Positions 33,272 to 41,181 of a stretch of 64,000 nucleotides of DNA are shown piece by piece. Both the position numbers and the translations under genes were made by a program. Below the pieces are notes generated by a model that saw nothing but the letters and a program-made list of their open reading frames with translations, ran no database searches and was not told where the DNA came from. How positions within the stretch are numbered: position 1 is the stretch's first letter; the number at the start of each line of letters is the position of its first letter. Source of the DNA: Chitinophagaceae bacterium (GTDB lineage Bacteria > Bacteroidota > Bacteroidia > Chitinophagales > Chitinophagaceae); NCBI GenBank assembly GCA_016719015.1, contig JADKAZ010000001.1:1426001-1490000 (forward strand), given 5' to 3'.

Positions 33272-34318
33272 ATGAATAGTAACGTTATTAACCAGAATCA
33301 ACTGCGGCAGGTTTTCTTTATTATACTCATCCTGCTGATGGGCATCGTGTTGTTTATGGAGCTGGCTTCTTTCCTGCCTGCTTTACTGGGTGGTATTACT
33401 TTATATATATTACTGCACCGGTGGATGTTTTTTCTGACCGAAAAGAAAAAGTGGCGCAAAGGATGGACTGCTATTTTACTGATGTTTTTTTCTTTTATCG
33501 TTATCCTGATGCCGGTAGGTTTGCTGGTCAACATGCTTTCTTCCAAAGTCAGTTATGCTGTTCAGCATTCCGATGAACTGGTGACCGCTTTAAAAACTGT
33601 AGTGAACAATATAGAAACCCGGTTTAATGTAACTATTGCCAGCGATGAGAATATTAATAAAATCGGCGGAACGATTACTCAAAGTCTGCCAAAGATTCTC
33701 GGGGCAACTTTTAATACATTAACCACTATTTTCTTTATGTACTTCATTCTCTATTTCATGTTAGTGAATGGAAGATATATGGAGAATACCCTTTACGAAC
33801 ATGTGCCATTAGAAGATAAGAATGTGAATCGGCTGGGTAAAGAAATTCACATGATGGTAGTGTCAAATGCCATTGGCATTCCGCTGATTGCCTTTGCACA
33901 GGGCCTGATTGGCTTGATTGGTTATTTAATAATAGGTGTAAAGGAGCCTTTCTTCTGGTTTGGTGTTACCTGTATTGCCGCCATGTTGCCCGTAATAGGT
34001 GCGGCATTGGCTTATATCCCATTGGCCATTATCTTTTTTGCCAATAACCAAACCGGTCAGGGTATTGCGATGCTGGTATTTGGTTTCGGCATTATCGGCA
34101 CTATCGATAATGTACTTCGTTTTACACTTTTAAAGAAGATTGGTAATGTGCATCCGCTTACAACCGTGTTTGGTGTTATCATCGGGTTGAGCTTATTTGG
34201 TTTTATCGGGTTAATATTCGGACCACTGCTTATTTCATTGTTTATGTTACTACTCAAGATTTACTCCAGTGAGTTTATTACCAAACAAAGAGACATCAAT
34301 AAGATTATGGAGAATTGA
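33272..34318 (+). CDS. AI-2E family transporter
   Basis: A 348-residue integral membrane protein with the AI-2E family layout: two N-terminal helix pairs (VFFIILILLMGIVLFMELASFLPALLGGITLYILL, GWTAILLMFFSFIVILMPVGLLV), a soluble stretch (residues ~90-145), and C-terminal helices including GVTCIAAMLPVIGAALAYIPLAIIFF and NVHPLTTVFGVIIGLSLFGFIGLIFGPLLISLF. The G-x-x-x-x-G-P pattern in the last helix is typical. Members export small molecules or Na+/H+; the name does not imply AI-2 in this organism. It follows the MATE gene by 58 bp, so both may be in one transcript. Confidence 0.9.
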   Translation: MNSNVINQNQLRQVFFIILILLMGIVLFMELASFLPALLGGITLYILLHRWMFFLTEKKKWRKGWTAILLMFFSFIVILMPVGLLVNMLSSKVSYAVQHSDELVTALKTVVNNIETRFNVTIASDENINKIGGTITQSLPKILGATFNTLTTIFFMYFILYFMLVNGRYMENTLYEHVPLEDKNVNRLGKEIHMMVVSNAIGIPLIAFAQGLIGLIGYLIIGVKEPFFWFGVTCIAAMLPVIGAALAYIPLAIIFFANNQTGQGIAMLVFGFGIIGTIDNVLRFTLLKKIGNVHPLTTVFGVIIGLSLFGFIGLIFGPLLISLFMLLLKIYSSEFITKQRDINKIMEN

Positions 34319-34664
34319 GTGAAGTTCATGGTTCATAGTTCATGGTTGGGTCGCTTATTAATAAAACACATTCCAAGTTATATAGTATAAAAATCCTGAT
34401 ACAGGTTTTATTTGACCACCGACCTGTATTCATCCATATGTGCTCATCTGTGGCTAACCTGTATCCACCTGCCATTACTCGTAGATTCCCTTGTATGATT
34501 TTATCGATGGCTTAGTAATTGTTCGCAAAAGACTAAGAAACAAACATTTATTACTTGCATTATTAACAATCAGATAATAATTTGGCTCTGCCTTACGTTT
34601 TTAAACCCAATCCGAAGGTGCTCTGACTAAAAAGAATTTGCACCCGAGAAAAACCGTACCCTGA
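34319..34664. other. Intergenic region with a short tandem repeat
   Basis: About 346 bp. The start carries three TTCATGG/TTCATAG units (34325-34345), a kind of element frequent near Bacteroidota genes. The rest is AT-rich and I see no gene or RNA. It should hold the promoter of the L,D-transpeptidase-like gene. Confidence 0.4.
34325..34345. repeat. Three tandem 7-bp units (TTCATGG/TTCATAG)
   Basis: TTCATGG-TTCATAG-TTCATGG, starting 7 bp after the AI-2E gene stop codon. A short, perhaps decaying, tandem repeat of unknown role. Confidence 0.4.
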
Positions 34665-35402
34665 GTGAGAAACCTATTTTTTCCAATATCCGTCGGATTA
34701 TTGTGTACATCATTTACCATTCATCCAACCAGAATAACACCGACCAGTATTCCTGCAGTTGTGATTTCTCATCCCATTATTACGGACTCCTCTTTTTCAA
34801 CTGCTGATGCGGCTGCGGAATTATATTCTACCGTCAACCTGCAACAGGCCGGATTATCAAAAGAAGCATTTGATTATGCATGGAAGGGTTATCAATATTT
34901 ATTAGACAAGAAAAAAATAAACCGGAGTAATTATCTCACTATTTGTGATTTTAGTAAGTCATCCAGGCAAAAGAGATTATATATTATAGATATTGCAAAC
35001 AATAAACTCGTCACTCATACGTATGTAGCACATGGAAAAAATTCGGGTGGGGAATATGCCACCCAGTTTTCCAACAAACCGGAATCATTACAAAGCAGTT
35101 TAGGTTTCTATATTACCTCGCAAACTTATATTGGTGAACATGGTCTTTCATTGCGCATTAATGGTGTGGATCCAGGCTATAATGATAAAGCTCTTGAACG
35201 CAGTATTGTTATCCATGGTGCCGCCTATGTAGATGGTGCAAGAGCAAAGGCGGGAATGTATATGGGCCGCAGTTGGGGTTGCCCGGCTGTGCCACAAAAA
35301 GAATCGGCAAGTATTATTACAACTATAAAAAACGGGACCTGTATTTTCATTTATCACCCGTCACGAAATTACCTGCAACACTCAAAAATATTAAACGGCT
35401 GA
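34665..35402 (+). CDS. Exported murein L,D-transpeptidase-like protein (YkuD-type)
   Basis: A 245-residue exported protein. The start is a GTG at 34665, giving a hydrophobic leader (MRNLFFPISVGLLCTSF). The C-terminal two thirds (KRLYIIDIANNKLVTHTYVAHGKNSGGEYATQFSN.. to ..IVIHGAAYVDG..GMYMGRSWGCPAVP) follow the catalytic domain of the 'murein L,D-transpeptidase catalytic domain family', with His in the IVIHG strand and Cys in SWGCPAVP as the catalytic pair. Enzymes of this family crosslink or attach peptidoglycan stem peptides in the periplasm. A hairpin with T-run, 35432-35467, ends the transcript. Confidence 0.85.
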   Translation: MRNLFFPISVGLLCTSFTIHPTRITPTSIPAVVISHPIITDSSFSTADAAAELYSTVNLQQAGLSKEAFDYAWKGYQYLLDKKKINRSNYLTICDFSKSSRQKRLYIIDIANNKLVTHTYVAHGKNSGGEYATQFSNKPESLQSSLGFYITSQTYIGEHGLSLRINGVDPGYNDKALERSIVIHGAAYVDGARAKAGMYMGRSWGCPAVPQKESASIITTIKNGTCIFIYHPSRNYLQHSKILNG

Positions 35403-35431
35403 TTGGACACATAACAAGGATGGATGATAAC

Positions 35432-35467
35432 AAAAAGCCCGCCGTACCCTATGGTTGGGCTTTTTTG
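35432..35467. terminator. Bidirectional-type terminator between convergent genes
   Basis: AAAAAGCCC (35432-35440) pairs with GGGCTTTTTT (35457-35466) over a G/C-containing middle, with A-run on one side and T-run on the other. It lies between the stop codons of the L,D-transpeptidase-like gene and the convergent NRAMP-type gene, and could serve both. Confidence 0.7.
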
Positions 35468-35519
35468 TTTTTTTCTGGTCATAGTTGATATACCAATTAC
35501 AGAGTTTATACAATTTGTA

Positions 35520-36695
35520 TTATAGCTTTGCAATACTTTGCTGGATGACGATAAAACCCATCCATGTCATCACCGCTACTACCAACCAGCCGATAATTTG
35601 TAAGAACAACGGATGCCGGTAATCTTTCATCAATGAAGATTTAGTAGCGGCCAGCAGGATCACTGCTAATGCTACAGGAAGTATTAATCCATTGACAGCA
35701 CCGGCCAGTATTAAAAGTTTAACAGGATTTCCAATAACAACAAAAATGATTGTTGATAAAATGATGAAACAACTAATAACGATCTTTTCATTATTCTTTA
35801 TCGCCGGTACTAATGTTTTCCAGAAAGAAACAGACGTAAAAGAAGCACCAACCACCGAAGTGATCGCTGCACTCCAGATGACAACACCAAAAAATTTATA
35901 GCCTAACTCTCCCGCAGCAGCCTGGAAAACAGAGGCGGCAGGATTAGCAGCGGATAATTTTATTCCCTGCGATACAATGCCCAGCGCCGCAAAAAACAAC
36001 ATAAACCGCATGATAGAAGTGATGAGGATTCCACTAACCGAGCTACGGGTTACCTGCGGAAGATTTTGTTTGCCTTTTATACCTGCATCTAATAAACGAT
36101 GTGCTCCCGCAAAAGAGATATAACCACCCACCGTGCCACCCACCAGGGTAACAATCTTCATTACATCAATTGTTTCCGGCCAGATGGTTCTGTATAATGC
36201 TTCACCAACAGGCGGGTGGGATGAAAAAGCGATGTAAACAGTCAGGCCGATCATGATAAGTCCCAACCATTTTGCAAAATTGTCAATCAGCTTCCCGGCT
36301 TCTTTGTACCAGAATATGCCCAGTGCGATCAAACAACTGATAACGGCCCCTGTTTTTGCATCGATCCCCGTTAAAACGTTTAAACCCAAACCACAGCCGG
36401 CGATATTTCCGATATTAAAAACTAATCCTCCAAAAGCAATTAATGCTGCAAGAAAAAAACCCATTCCCGGAAATAATTTATTGGCAATATCCTGTGCCCG
36501 GTGTTCGCTGACGGTTATTATTCTCCAGATATTGAGTTGTGCCCCGATGTCCAGTAAAATAGAAATAAGAATGACAAATCCAAAGCTGGTCAGCAACTGC
36601 TCCGTGAATAATGATGTTTGTGTTAGGAAACCGGGACCGATAGCAGAAGTAGCCATCAGGAATGCAGCACCGAGTATAGCGGAGTTTCGTTTCAT
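35520..36695 (-). CDS. NRAMP-like divalent metal / cation transporter in the pxp operon
   Basis: A 391-residue protein with about 11 hydrophobic helices and the NRAMP/LeuT-like start SAIGPGFLTQTSLFTEQLLTSFGFVILISILLDIGAQ. In Bacillus and other groups an NRAMP-like YcsG gene sits beside YcsF/KipI/KipA genes, as here, so the gene may import a substrate or co-factor for 5-oxoprolinase rather than Mn(II). The DPG-type metal motif of true MntH is replaced by SAIGPGF, so metal transport is uncertain. Its ATG abuts a CCCCCAACCCCC/GGGGG repeat. It is the last gene of the pxpB-pxpC-pxpA operon. Confidence 0.85.
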   Translation of the reverse strand: MKRNSAILGAAFLMATSAIGPGFLTQTSLFTEQLLTSFGFVILISILLDIGAQLNIWRIITVSEHRAQDIANKLFPGMGFFLAALIAFGGLVFNIGNIAGCGLGLNVLTGIDAKTGAVISCLIALGIFWYKEAGKLIDNFAKWLGLIMIGLTVYIAFSSHPPVGEALYRTIWPETIDVMKIVTLVGGTVGGYISFAGAHRLLDAGIKGKQNLPQVTRSSVSGILITSIMRFMLFFAALGIVSQGIKLSAANPAASVFQAAAGELGYKFFGVVIWSAAITSVVGASFTSVSFWKTLVPAIKNNEKIVISCFIILSTIIFVVIGNPVKLLILAGAVNGLILPVALAVILLAATKSSLMKDYRHPLFLQIIGWLVVAVMTWMGFIVIQQSIAKL

Positions 36696-36720
36696 GCCCC
36701 CAACCCCCTAAAGGGGGCTT
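36696..36720. repeat. CCCCCAACCCCCTAAAGGGGG element abutting a start codon
   Basis: Between the NRAMP-like and pxpA genes, CCCCC (36704-36708), loop TAAA, and GGGGG (36713-36717) form a hairpin, with a further CCCCC next to it. On the minus strand the last G-run is directly followed by the ATG of the NRAMP-like gene. A related element is at 47421-47440. Confidence 0.65.
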
Positions 36721-36737
36721 TTAGTCGTTTATAATTT

Positions 36738-37451
36738 TTAAAGCCTGATTGCATTATGAATTGCTTTTGCGAAATCAACCGCCTGTTTACCATCACCATG
36801 AATGCAAATCGTTTCTGCTACGATGGGAATTTTTTTCCCGGATATAGTTGTTACTGTGCCTTCGTTAATCATTTGTACTACCTGCTGAACAACTTTCTCG
36901 GTGTCATCAATTATTGCATTGGATTGTGAACGGGGAGTTAGCGAACCATCGTCCTGGTAACTGCGGTCGGCAAATACTTCATTGGCAGATTTTAACCCAA
37001 GAGCTTTTGCTTCGCTGACAGAATAGCTTCCACTTAGACCCACCACTATTAATGAAGCATCAAAATCTTTCACGGCTCTTGCAATAGTCTTTGCCAGCAG
37101 GCTATCTTTTGCTGACATATTATATAATGCACCATGTGGTTTTACATGCAACAGTTTTGTATCAAACCCCGCAACGGTTTCGTTCAGAATAAAAAGTTGC
37201 TGCGAGATAAGGTCATATATTTCTTCCTGCTCCAGTTTCATTTCCGTCCGGCCAAAATTTTCCCGGTCAAAAAAGGACGGGTGTGCCCCGATAGCAACCT
37301 TATACTTCAGACATAATTCCACCGTCTGCTGCATGGTGGCTGCATCACCTGCATGATAACCGCAAGCAATATTGGCTGAGTGGATGAATGGCATAATCAA
37401 TTCATCATTGCCGACACCTTCTCCCATATCGCAGTTAATGATGGTGCTCAT
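36738..37451 (-). CDS. pxpA: 5-oxoprolinase subunit PxpA (LamB/YcsF family)
   Basis: A 237-residue LamB/YcsF protein. Signatures: INCDMGEGVGND at the start, SANIACGYHAGDAATMQQTVELCLKYKVAIGAHPSFFDRENFGR near 30-75, the VKPHGALYNMSAKD block and FADRSYQDDGSLTPRSQSNAIID later, then ICIHGDGKQAVDFAKAI. PxpA, with PxpB and PxpC, forms the ATP-dependent prokaryotic 5-oxoprolinase that opens pyroglutamate to glutamate. The three genes are ordered B-C-A on the minus strand. PxpA overlaps PxpC by 17 bp, so the complex is made from one message. Confidence 0.95.
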   Translation of the reverse strand: MSTIINCDMGEGVGNDELIMPFIHSANIACGYHAGDAATMQQTVELCLKYKVAIGAHPSFFDRENFGRTEMKLEQEEIYDLISQQLFILNETVAGFDTKLLHVKPHGALYNMSAKDSLLAKTIARAVKDFDASLIVVGLSGSYSVSEAKALGLKSANEVFADRSYQDDGSLTPRSQSNAIIDDTEKVVQQVVQMINEGTVTTISGKKIPIVAETICIHGDGKQAVDFAKAIHNAIRL

Positions 37452-38445
37452 TAAAATATTGTTCTAATCTGAAAGTACAAGCATTTTGCAATTGCAGCAA
37501 ATGTTGCTGCTGCTTTATTAATAACTGCTCTGCCGTTGCTAGGTCAGTCATACGAAAATGAATCTTATCTCCTGCTTTCATTTGTGCCAGCTTTGTATGA
37601 TGGGCTGTAATAACATGAGCCACTCTTGGATAGCCTCCGGTGGTCTGGTGATCGGCCATCAGCACTATCAGTCCGCCATCGGGTAATAACTGAATGGTGC
37701 CAAAACTTACAGCCGAAGAAACCACTTCATCATTTATCATGCTATGTAATGGAATATTATTTAACCGGTACCCCATTCTGTCTGATTGCTGTGTGATCAC
37801 AAAAGAAGTCATCGTAAAATTTTCTTTCGACTCATTGGTCAGCCGTTCCCATTCGTTACCCGGTAGCATCAATATTTCATCATTCCCGTTAATCCCTGGT
37901 TGAGCAGCAGTAAGATATTTTGTATCCGCCTGCCAGGATAAAACTTTAAAATCATCCAATGAAGCGGAAGAAAAAAATGGCTGATTAATTAATAGTTCAT
38001 CATCCTTATGGAGGTTTCTTCCATTAAACCCTCCGGCTTTTGCTTTCAGATGGGTGCTGTAACTATTTAACCAGGGTTTGATAGCAATTCCACCCTTTAC
38101 AGTAAGGTATGCCCTTGCACCACTTACCGGCTTATGAAATTGCAGCAGATCATTCTTTCTCACAATAATGCAATGAAGATTCGGCACCGGTTCTCCATTG
38201 ATACTCGCAGAAAAATCAGCACCTCCCAATGCAATGAGTGCCGGTTGAGTGAACATAAAAACAGAAGCAGGAAAATGTAATTCAATAAGAGCTTCGCCGG
38301 GTTTATTTCCCACCAACATATTCGTTACCTGCATGGCATATTTATCCATAGCCCCTGTAGGATTAATACCTAACAGCTGATGGCCATAACGACCCATATC
38401 CTGGATGGTATCTAATATGCCCGCCTTGATAACTTTCAAACTCAT
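37435..38445 (-). CDS. pxpC: 5-oxoprolinase subunit PxpC (KipA-like, biotin-dependent carboxyltransferase fold)
   Basis: A 336-residue KipA/PxpC protein: KVIKAGILDTIQDMGRYGHQLLGINPTGAMDKYAMQVTNMLVGN is the N-terminal signature, and SDRMGYRLNNIPL and IVLMADHQTTGGYPRVAHVI are the conserved core blocks. It pairs with PxpB (KipI) as the hydrolase half of the oxoprolinase. In B. subtilis the orthologue KipA regulates the KipI inhibitor of sporulation kinase KinA, a role not expected here. The end overlaps pxpA by 17 bp; pxpB ends 51 bp upstream. Confidence 0.95.
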   Translation of the reverse strand: MSLKVIKAGILDTIQDMGRYGHQLLGINPTGAMDKYAMQVTNMLVGNKPGEALIELHFPASVFMFTQPALIALGGADFSASINGEPVPNLHCIIVRKNDLLQFHKPVSGARAYLTVKGGIAIKPWLNSYSTHLKAKAGGFNGRNLHKDDELLINQPFFSSASLDDFKVLSWQADTKYLTAAQPGINGNDEILMLPGNEWERLTNESKENFTMTSFVITQQSDRMGYRLNNIPLHSMINDEVVSSAVSFGTIQLLPDGGLIVLMADHQTTGGYPRVAHVITAHHTKLAQMKAGDKIHFRMTDLATAEQLLIKQQQHLLQLQNACTFRLEQYFNEHHH

Positions 38446-38496
38446 TTTTACCGCAGAGACGGAGAGGTGCAGAGATTCATCAGGCTGATGACTTCA

Positions 38497-39225
38497 TTAT
38501 TTCTGCGGCTCTGCTATTTTTATTTTTTCAAATTCATTTTTATCGATTGGATAAAACTGTACTAAATCCCCAACCCTTAGTAATGTTGGGGCTAAACTCG
38601 CTGCGTCAAATAATTTTATTGGTGTTCTCCCGATAATTTGCCAGCCTCCCGGTGATGCCAGTGGATAAATACCGGTTTGCTTTCCGGCAATACCAACACT
38701 TCCGGCTGCTACATTAACCGGTTGGGATTTACGTGGAGTTGCAATTTTCTCATCTACCTCTCCCATATAAGCAAAGCCGGGGAGGAAGCCAAGCATATAT
38801 ACGTTGTAGCTTTTAGCCGTGTGAAAACTTATCACTTCTTCTACAGAAATATTTTTCACTGCTGCTAATTGCTGAATATCGCTTGCAAATTCTGTGTCAT
38901 AACAAACAGGGATTTTTATTATCCTTTCTTCACCATCCTTTTGCAAGATGGGCTGCTTCAACCTTTCTTCCAACAGTTGTTGCATGGTTTCAAAGGCAGT
39001 TAGGCCAGGATTCAATTTTCGAATAGCTGCTACATCATAATAAACAGTCAGGGAGCTATAGGCGGGAACCGCTTCAATCATTCCTGGCAGCGGAGTCTGT
39101 TGTAATTGGTTAAATCTTGCAATGACTTCTTTATTAATATCGATATCTATATAATTACCAAAGTCAACAGTGATGGCAGCATCGCCCAATGAAAAAATGT
39201 TGTATGAAAAGCCTGTGTAATTCAT
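38497..39225 (-). CDS. pxpB: 5-oxoprolinase subunit PxpB (KipI-like)
   Basis: A 242-residue KipI/PxpB protein. The ATG at 39223-39225 (MNYTGFSYNIFSLGDAAITVDFG) was chosen; a longer frame starts at 39273 and would overlap the divergent radical SAM gene. Conserved blocks are IPVCYDTEFASDIQQLAAVKNISVEEVISFHTAKSYNVYMLGFLPGFAYMG.., TPRKSQPVNVAAGSVGIAGKQTGIYPLASPGGWQIIGRTP and FDAASLAPTLLRVGDLVQF. It is the first gene of the oxoprolinase operon, and its start region faces the radical SAM gene. Confidence 0.95.
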   Translation of the reverse strand: MNYTGFSYNIFSLGDAAITVDFGNYIDIDINKEVIARFNQLQQTPLPGMIEAVPAYSSLTVYYDVAAIRKLNPGLTAFETMQQLLEERLKQPILQKDGEERIIKIPVCYDTEFASDIQQLAAVKNISVEEVISFHTAKSYNVYMLGFLPGFAYMGEVDEKIATPRKSQPVNVAAGSVGIAGKQTGIYPLASPGGWQIIGRTPIKLFDAASLAPTLLRVGDLVQFYPIDKNEFEKIKIAEPQK

Positions 39226-39266
39226 GCTAAGACCATTTGAAGATAGCAACTTAACTTTACCGGCTG

Positions 39267-40298
39267 ATGGCAAGATTAAACCGGAGAGACAGTTTCAATT
39301 TATTATCCAAGCTTACACCCCGCCGTGCATGGAATGGGATAAAGGTCCTGAGCAGTTATTATATCAGTAAATGGACCAAAAGACCTGTTCAATGGGGTTA
39401 TCCTGTTTCGATTTCTTTTGAGCCAACCACATCCTGTAATCTTAGATGCCCTGAATGTCCGAGTGGGTTACGAGCATTTACACGGCCAACCGGGATGTTA
39501 CAAAGGGATTTTTTCAGTGAAACCATTGACCAGTTATCAAAAGATCTCCTGTACCTCGTTTTTTATTTCCAGGGAGAGCCCTACCTGAATCCCGGATTTT
39601 TGGATATGGTGGACTATGCATCGAAGAAAAGAATTTATACGGCCACTTCTACCAATGCTCATTACCTGACTGATGAAAATGCCAGACGAACTATAGAAAG
39701 CGGATTAGATCGTTTGATTATTTCTATTGACGGAACTACACAGGATGTTTATCAGCAGTACCGTGTGGGCGGTCAGCTTGATAAAGTAATAGAAGGAGCA
39801 AAAAATATTGTAAAGTGGAAAAAGGAACTGAAAAGTAAAACACCATTTATTGTTTTCCAGTTCCTGGTAGTAAAACCTAATGAACACCAGATAGAGGAAG
39901 TAAAGCAATTAGCCAAAGAAGTGGGTGTGGATGATGTATGGTTTAAAACGGCGCAGATATATGATTATGAAACAGATCCCAATAATTTAATCCCCACCAT
40001 TGATAAATATAGCCGCTATCGCAAAACAGCGAACGGGCATGAGTTTAAGGGTAAATTAGCCAATCATTGCTGGCGACTTTGGCATGACCCGGTAATAACC
40101 TGGGACGGATTAGTAGCCCCCTGCTGTTTTGATAAGGATGCACAGCACCAGTTGGGTGATTTAAAGAAAAAAACGTTCAAAGAAATCTGGAAGAACGGGG
40201 AATACACTAAATTTCGAAAACAGATTTTACAAGGGCGCAAAAATATAGATATATGTGCCAATTGCTCGGAAGGAACAAAAGTCTGGAGCAAGGATTAG
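39267..40298 (+). CDS. Radical SAM protein with SPASM domain
   Basis: A 343-residue radical SAM enzyme. The [4Fe-4S] motif is TSCNLRCPEC (Cys57, Cys61, Cys64), followed by a TIM-barrel-like half with YFQGEPYLNPGF. The C-terminal part (CCFDKDAQHQLGDLKKKTFKEIWKNGEYTKFRKQI..RKNIDICANC) carries further Cys in the pattern of a SPASM auxiliary cluster domain. The N-terminal ~45 residues (NLLSKLTPRRAWNGIKVLSSYYIS) are helical and typical of a Bacteroidota group of uncharacterised SPASM proteins. Substrate unknown; no peptide substrate gene is seen nearby. Confidence 0.9.
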   Translation: MARLNRRDSFNLLSKLTPRRAWNGIKVLSSYYISKWTKRPVQWGYPVSISFEPTTSCNLRCPECPSGLRAFTRPTGMLQRDFFSETIDQLSKDLLYLVFYFQGEPYLNPGFLDMVDYASKKRIYTATSTNAHYLTDENARRTIESGLDRLIISIDGTTQDVYQQYRVGGQLDKVIEGAKNIVKWKKELKSKTPFIVFQFLVVKPNEHQIEEVKQLAKEVGVDDVWFKTAQIYDYETDPNNLIPTIDKYSRYRKTANGHEFKGKLANHCWRLWHDPVITWDGLVAPCCFDKDAQHQLGDLKKKTFKEIWKNGEYTKFRKQILQGRKNIDICANCSEGTKVWSKD

Positions 40299-40346
40299 TT
40301 ACTCACCGCTTTCCTCTCCTGAAATGGAAAGAAAAACTGAACTGCT

Positions 40347-40844
40347 ATGCAAATACCATCCTCAATATCTACCCGCCTGCAGTACCAGCATAAATCATTA
40401 ATGGATATCATTGATGGCTTATCGGATGAACAAATAAGGCGGCAAGTAATTACGGGTAAATGGTCCATATTTGAAAATATCGTTCACCTGCAAACCTACC
40501 AGCACACATTTGTGAGCCGTGTAAAAGATATATTGAGGGAGAACAATCCTGTTTTTCCCCGATACACCGCTGAAGGAGACCCGGAATTTCTTGAAAATTG
40601 TAGCAAGTCCACAAGAGAAATTATGCAGGATATGATTACACTAAGAAAAGAAATGGCGGCAGAAATCACCTCCTTTCCCCCGACTGACCTGGTTAAAAAA
40701 GGTACCCATCCGGCATTTGGGGAAATGACATTGTTAGAATGGCTGAACTTCTTTTTGTTGCATGAAGCACATCACTTGTTTGCCATATTCAAACTGGCAG
40801 CAACCTTAAAAATTGCTAAACCCGGCGGAGAATACAGCGAATAA
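40347..40844 (+). CDS. DinB family protein
   Basis: A 165-residue four-helix DinB/DfsB-type protein: STRLQYQHKSLMDIIDGLSDEQIRRQVITGKWSIFENIVHLQTYQHTF, and WLNFFLLHEAHHLFAIFKLA near the end. The conserved His residues (HLQ.. in the first part and HEAHH at the end) are the metal-binding set of the family. Members include bacillithiol-S-transferases and other thiol-metabolism enzymes; function here is not fixed. It begins 48 bp after the radical SAM gene and probably shares its transcript. Confidence 0.85.
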   Translation: MQIPSSISTRLQYQHKSLMDIIDGLSDEQIRRQVITGKWSIFENIVHLQTYQHTFVSRVKDILRENNPVFPRYTAEGDPEFLENCSKSTREIMQDMITLRKEMAAEITSFPPTDLVKKGTHPAFGEMTLLEWLNFFLLHEAHHLFAIFKLAATLKIAKPGGEYSE

Positions 40845-41181
40845 AAAAGGAGGCCGTCAAAACCATCGCTTTTCTTCTTCTCCCTATCGACACTACACTA
40901 CCATTTTTTCATTTCATCAAAAATGGAAGTGTAGAAAGAAGTAAAGCCTTCAATAAAATGGCGGAAAGATTCGGATAAAAGTTTCATGGTTCGGTGGAAT
41001 TATAAGGTTTGTACTACAAATCAATTCATTTTCCTGAAATATTACAATACCACAAAGAGGTGATTTTTGGCTGTATAGCTGCGTGGTCAATGTTAATAAT
41101 TTATAAAGCTGTTGCTGGTTAGCAACAGGAATGATGTAAGGTCCGGTGAACCTGATTTTTATCTGCCTGAAATTTGTGGTT
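40845..41181. other. Intergenic region between convergent genes
   Basis: About 337 bp between the DinB gene and the convergent WD40-caspase gene. It holds an imperfect 16-bp hairpin (40893-40934) and a 29-codon minus-strand frame (40897-40986) that overlaps it and is probably not a gene. No clear terminator for either gene beyond the hairpin is seen. Confidence 0.4.
40893..40934. repeat. Imperfect inverted repeat, possible terminator
   Basis: CTACACTACCATTTTT (40893-40908) pairs with AAAAATGGAAGTGTAG (40919-40934) with one central mismatch and a 10-bp loop. It lies 48 bp past the DinB stop codon and may terminate that transcript. Confidence 0.45.

Noticed and set aside
40897..40986. 29-codon frame as a real gene
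   Set aside because: Too short, no ribosome site seen, and it coincides with a hairpin arm. Kept only as a low-interest observation.
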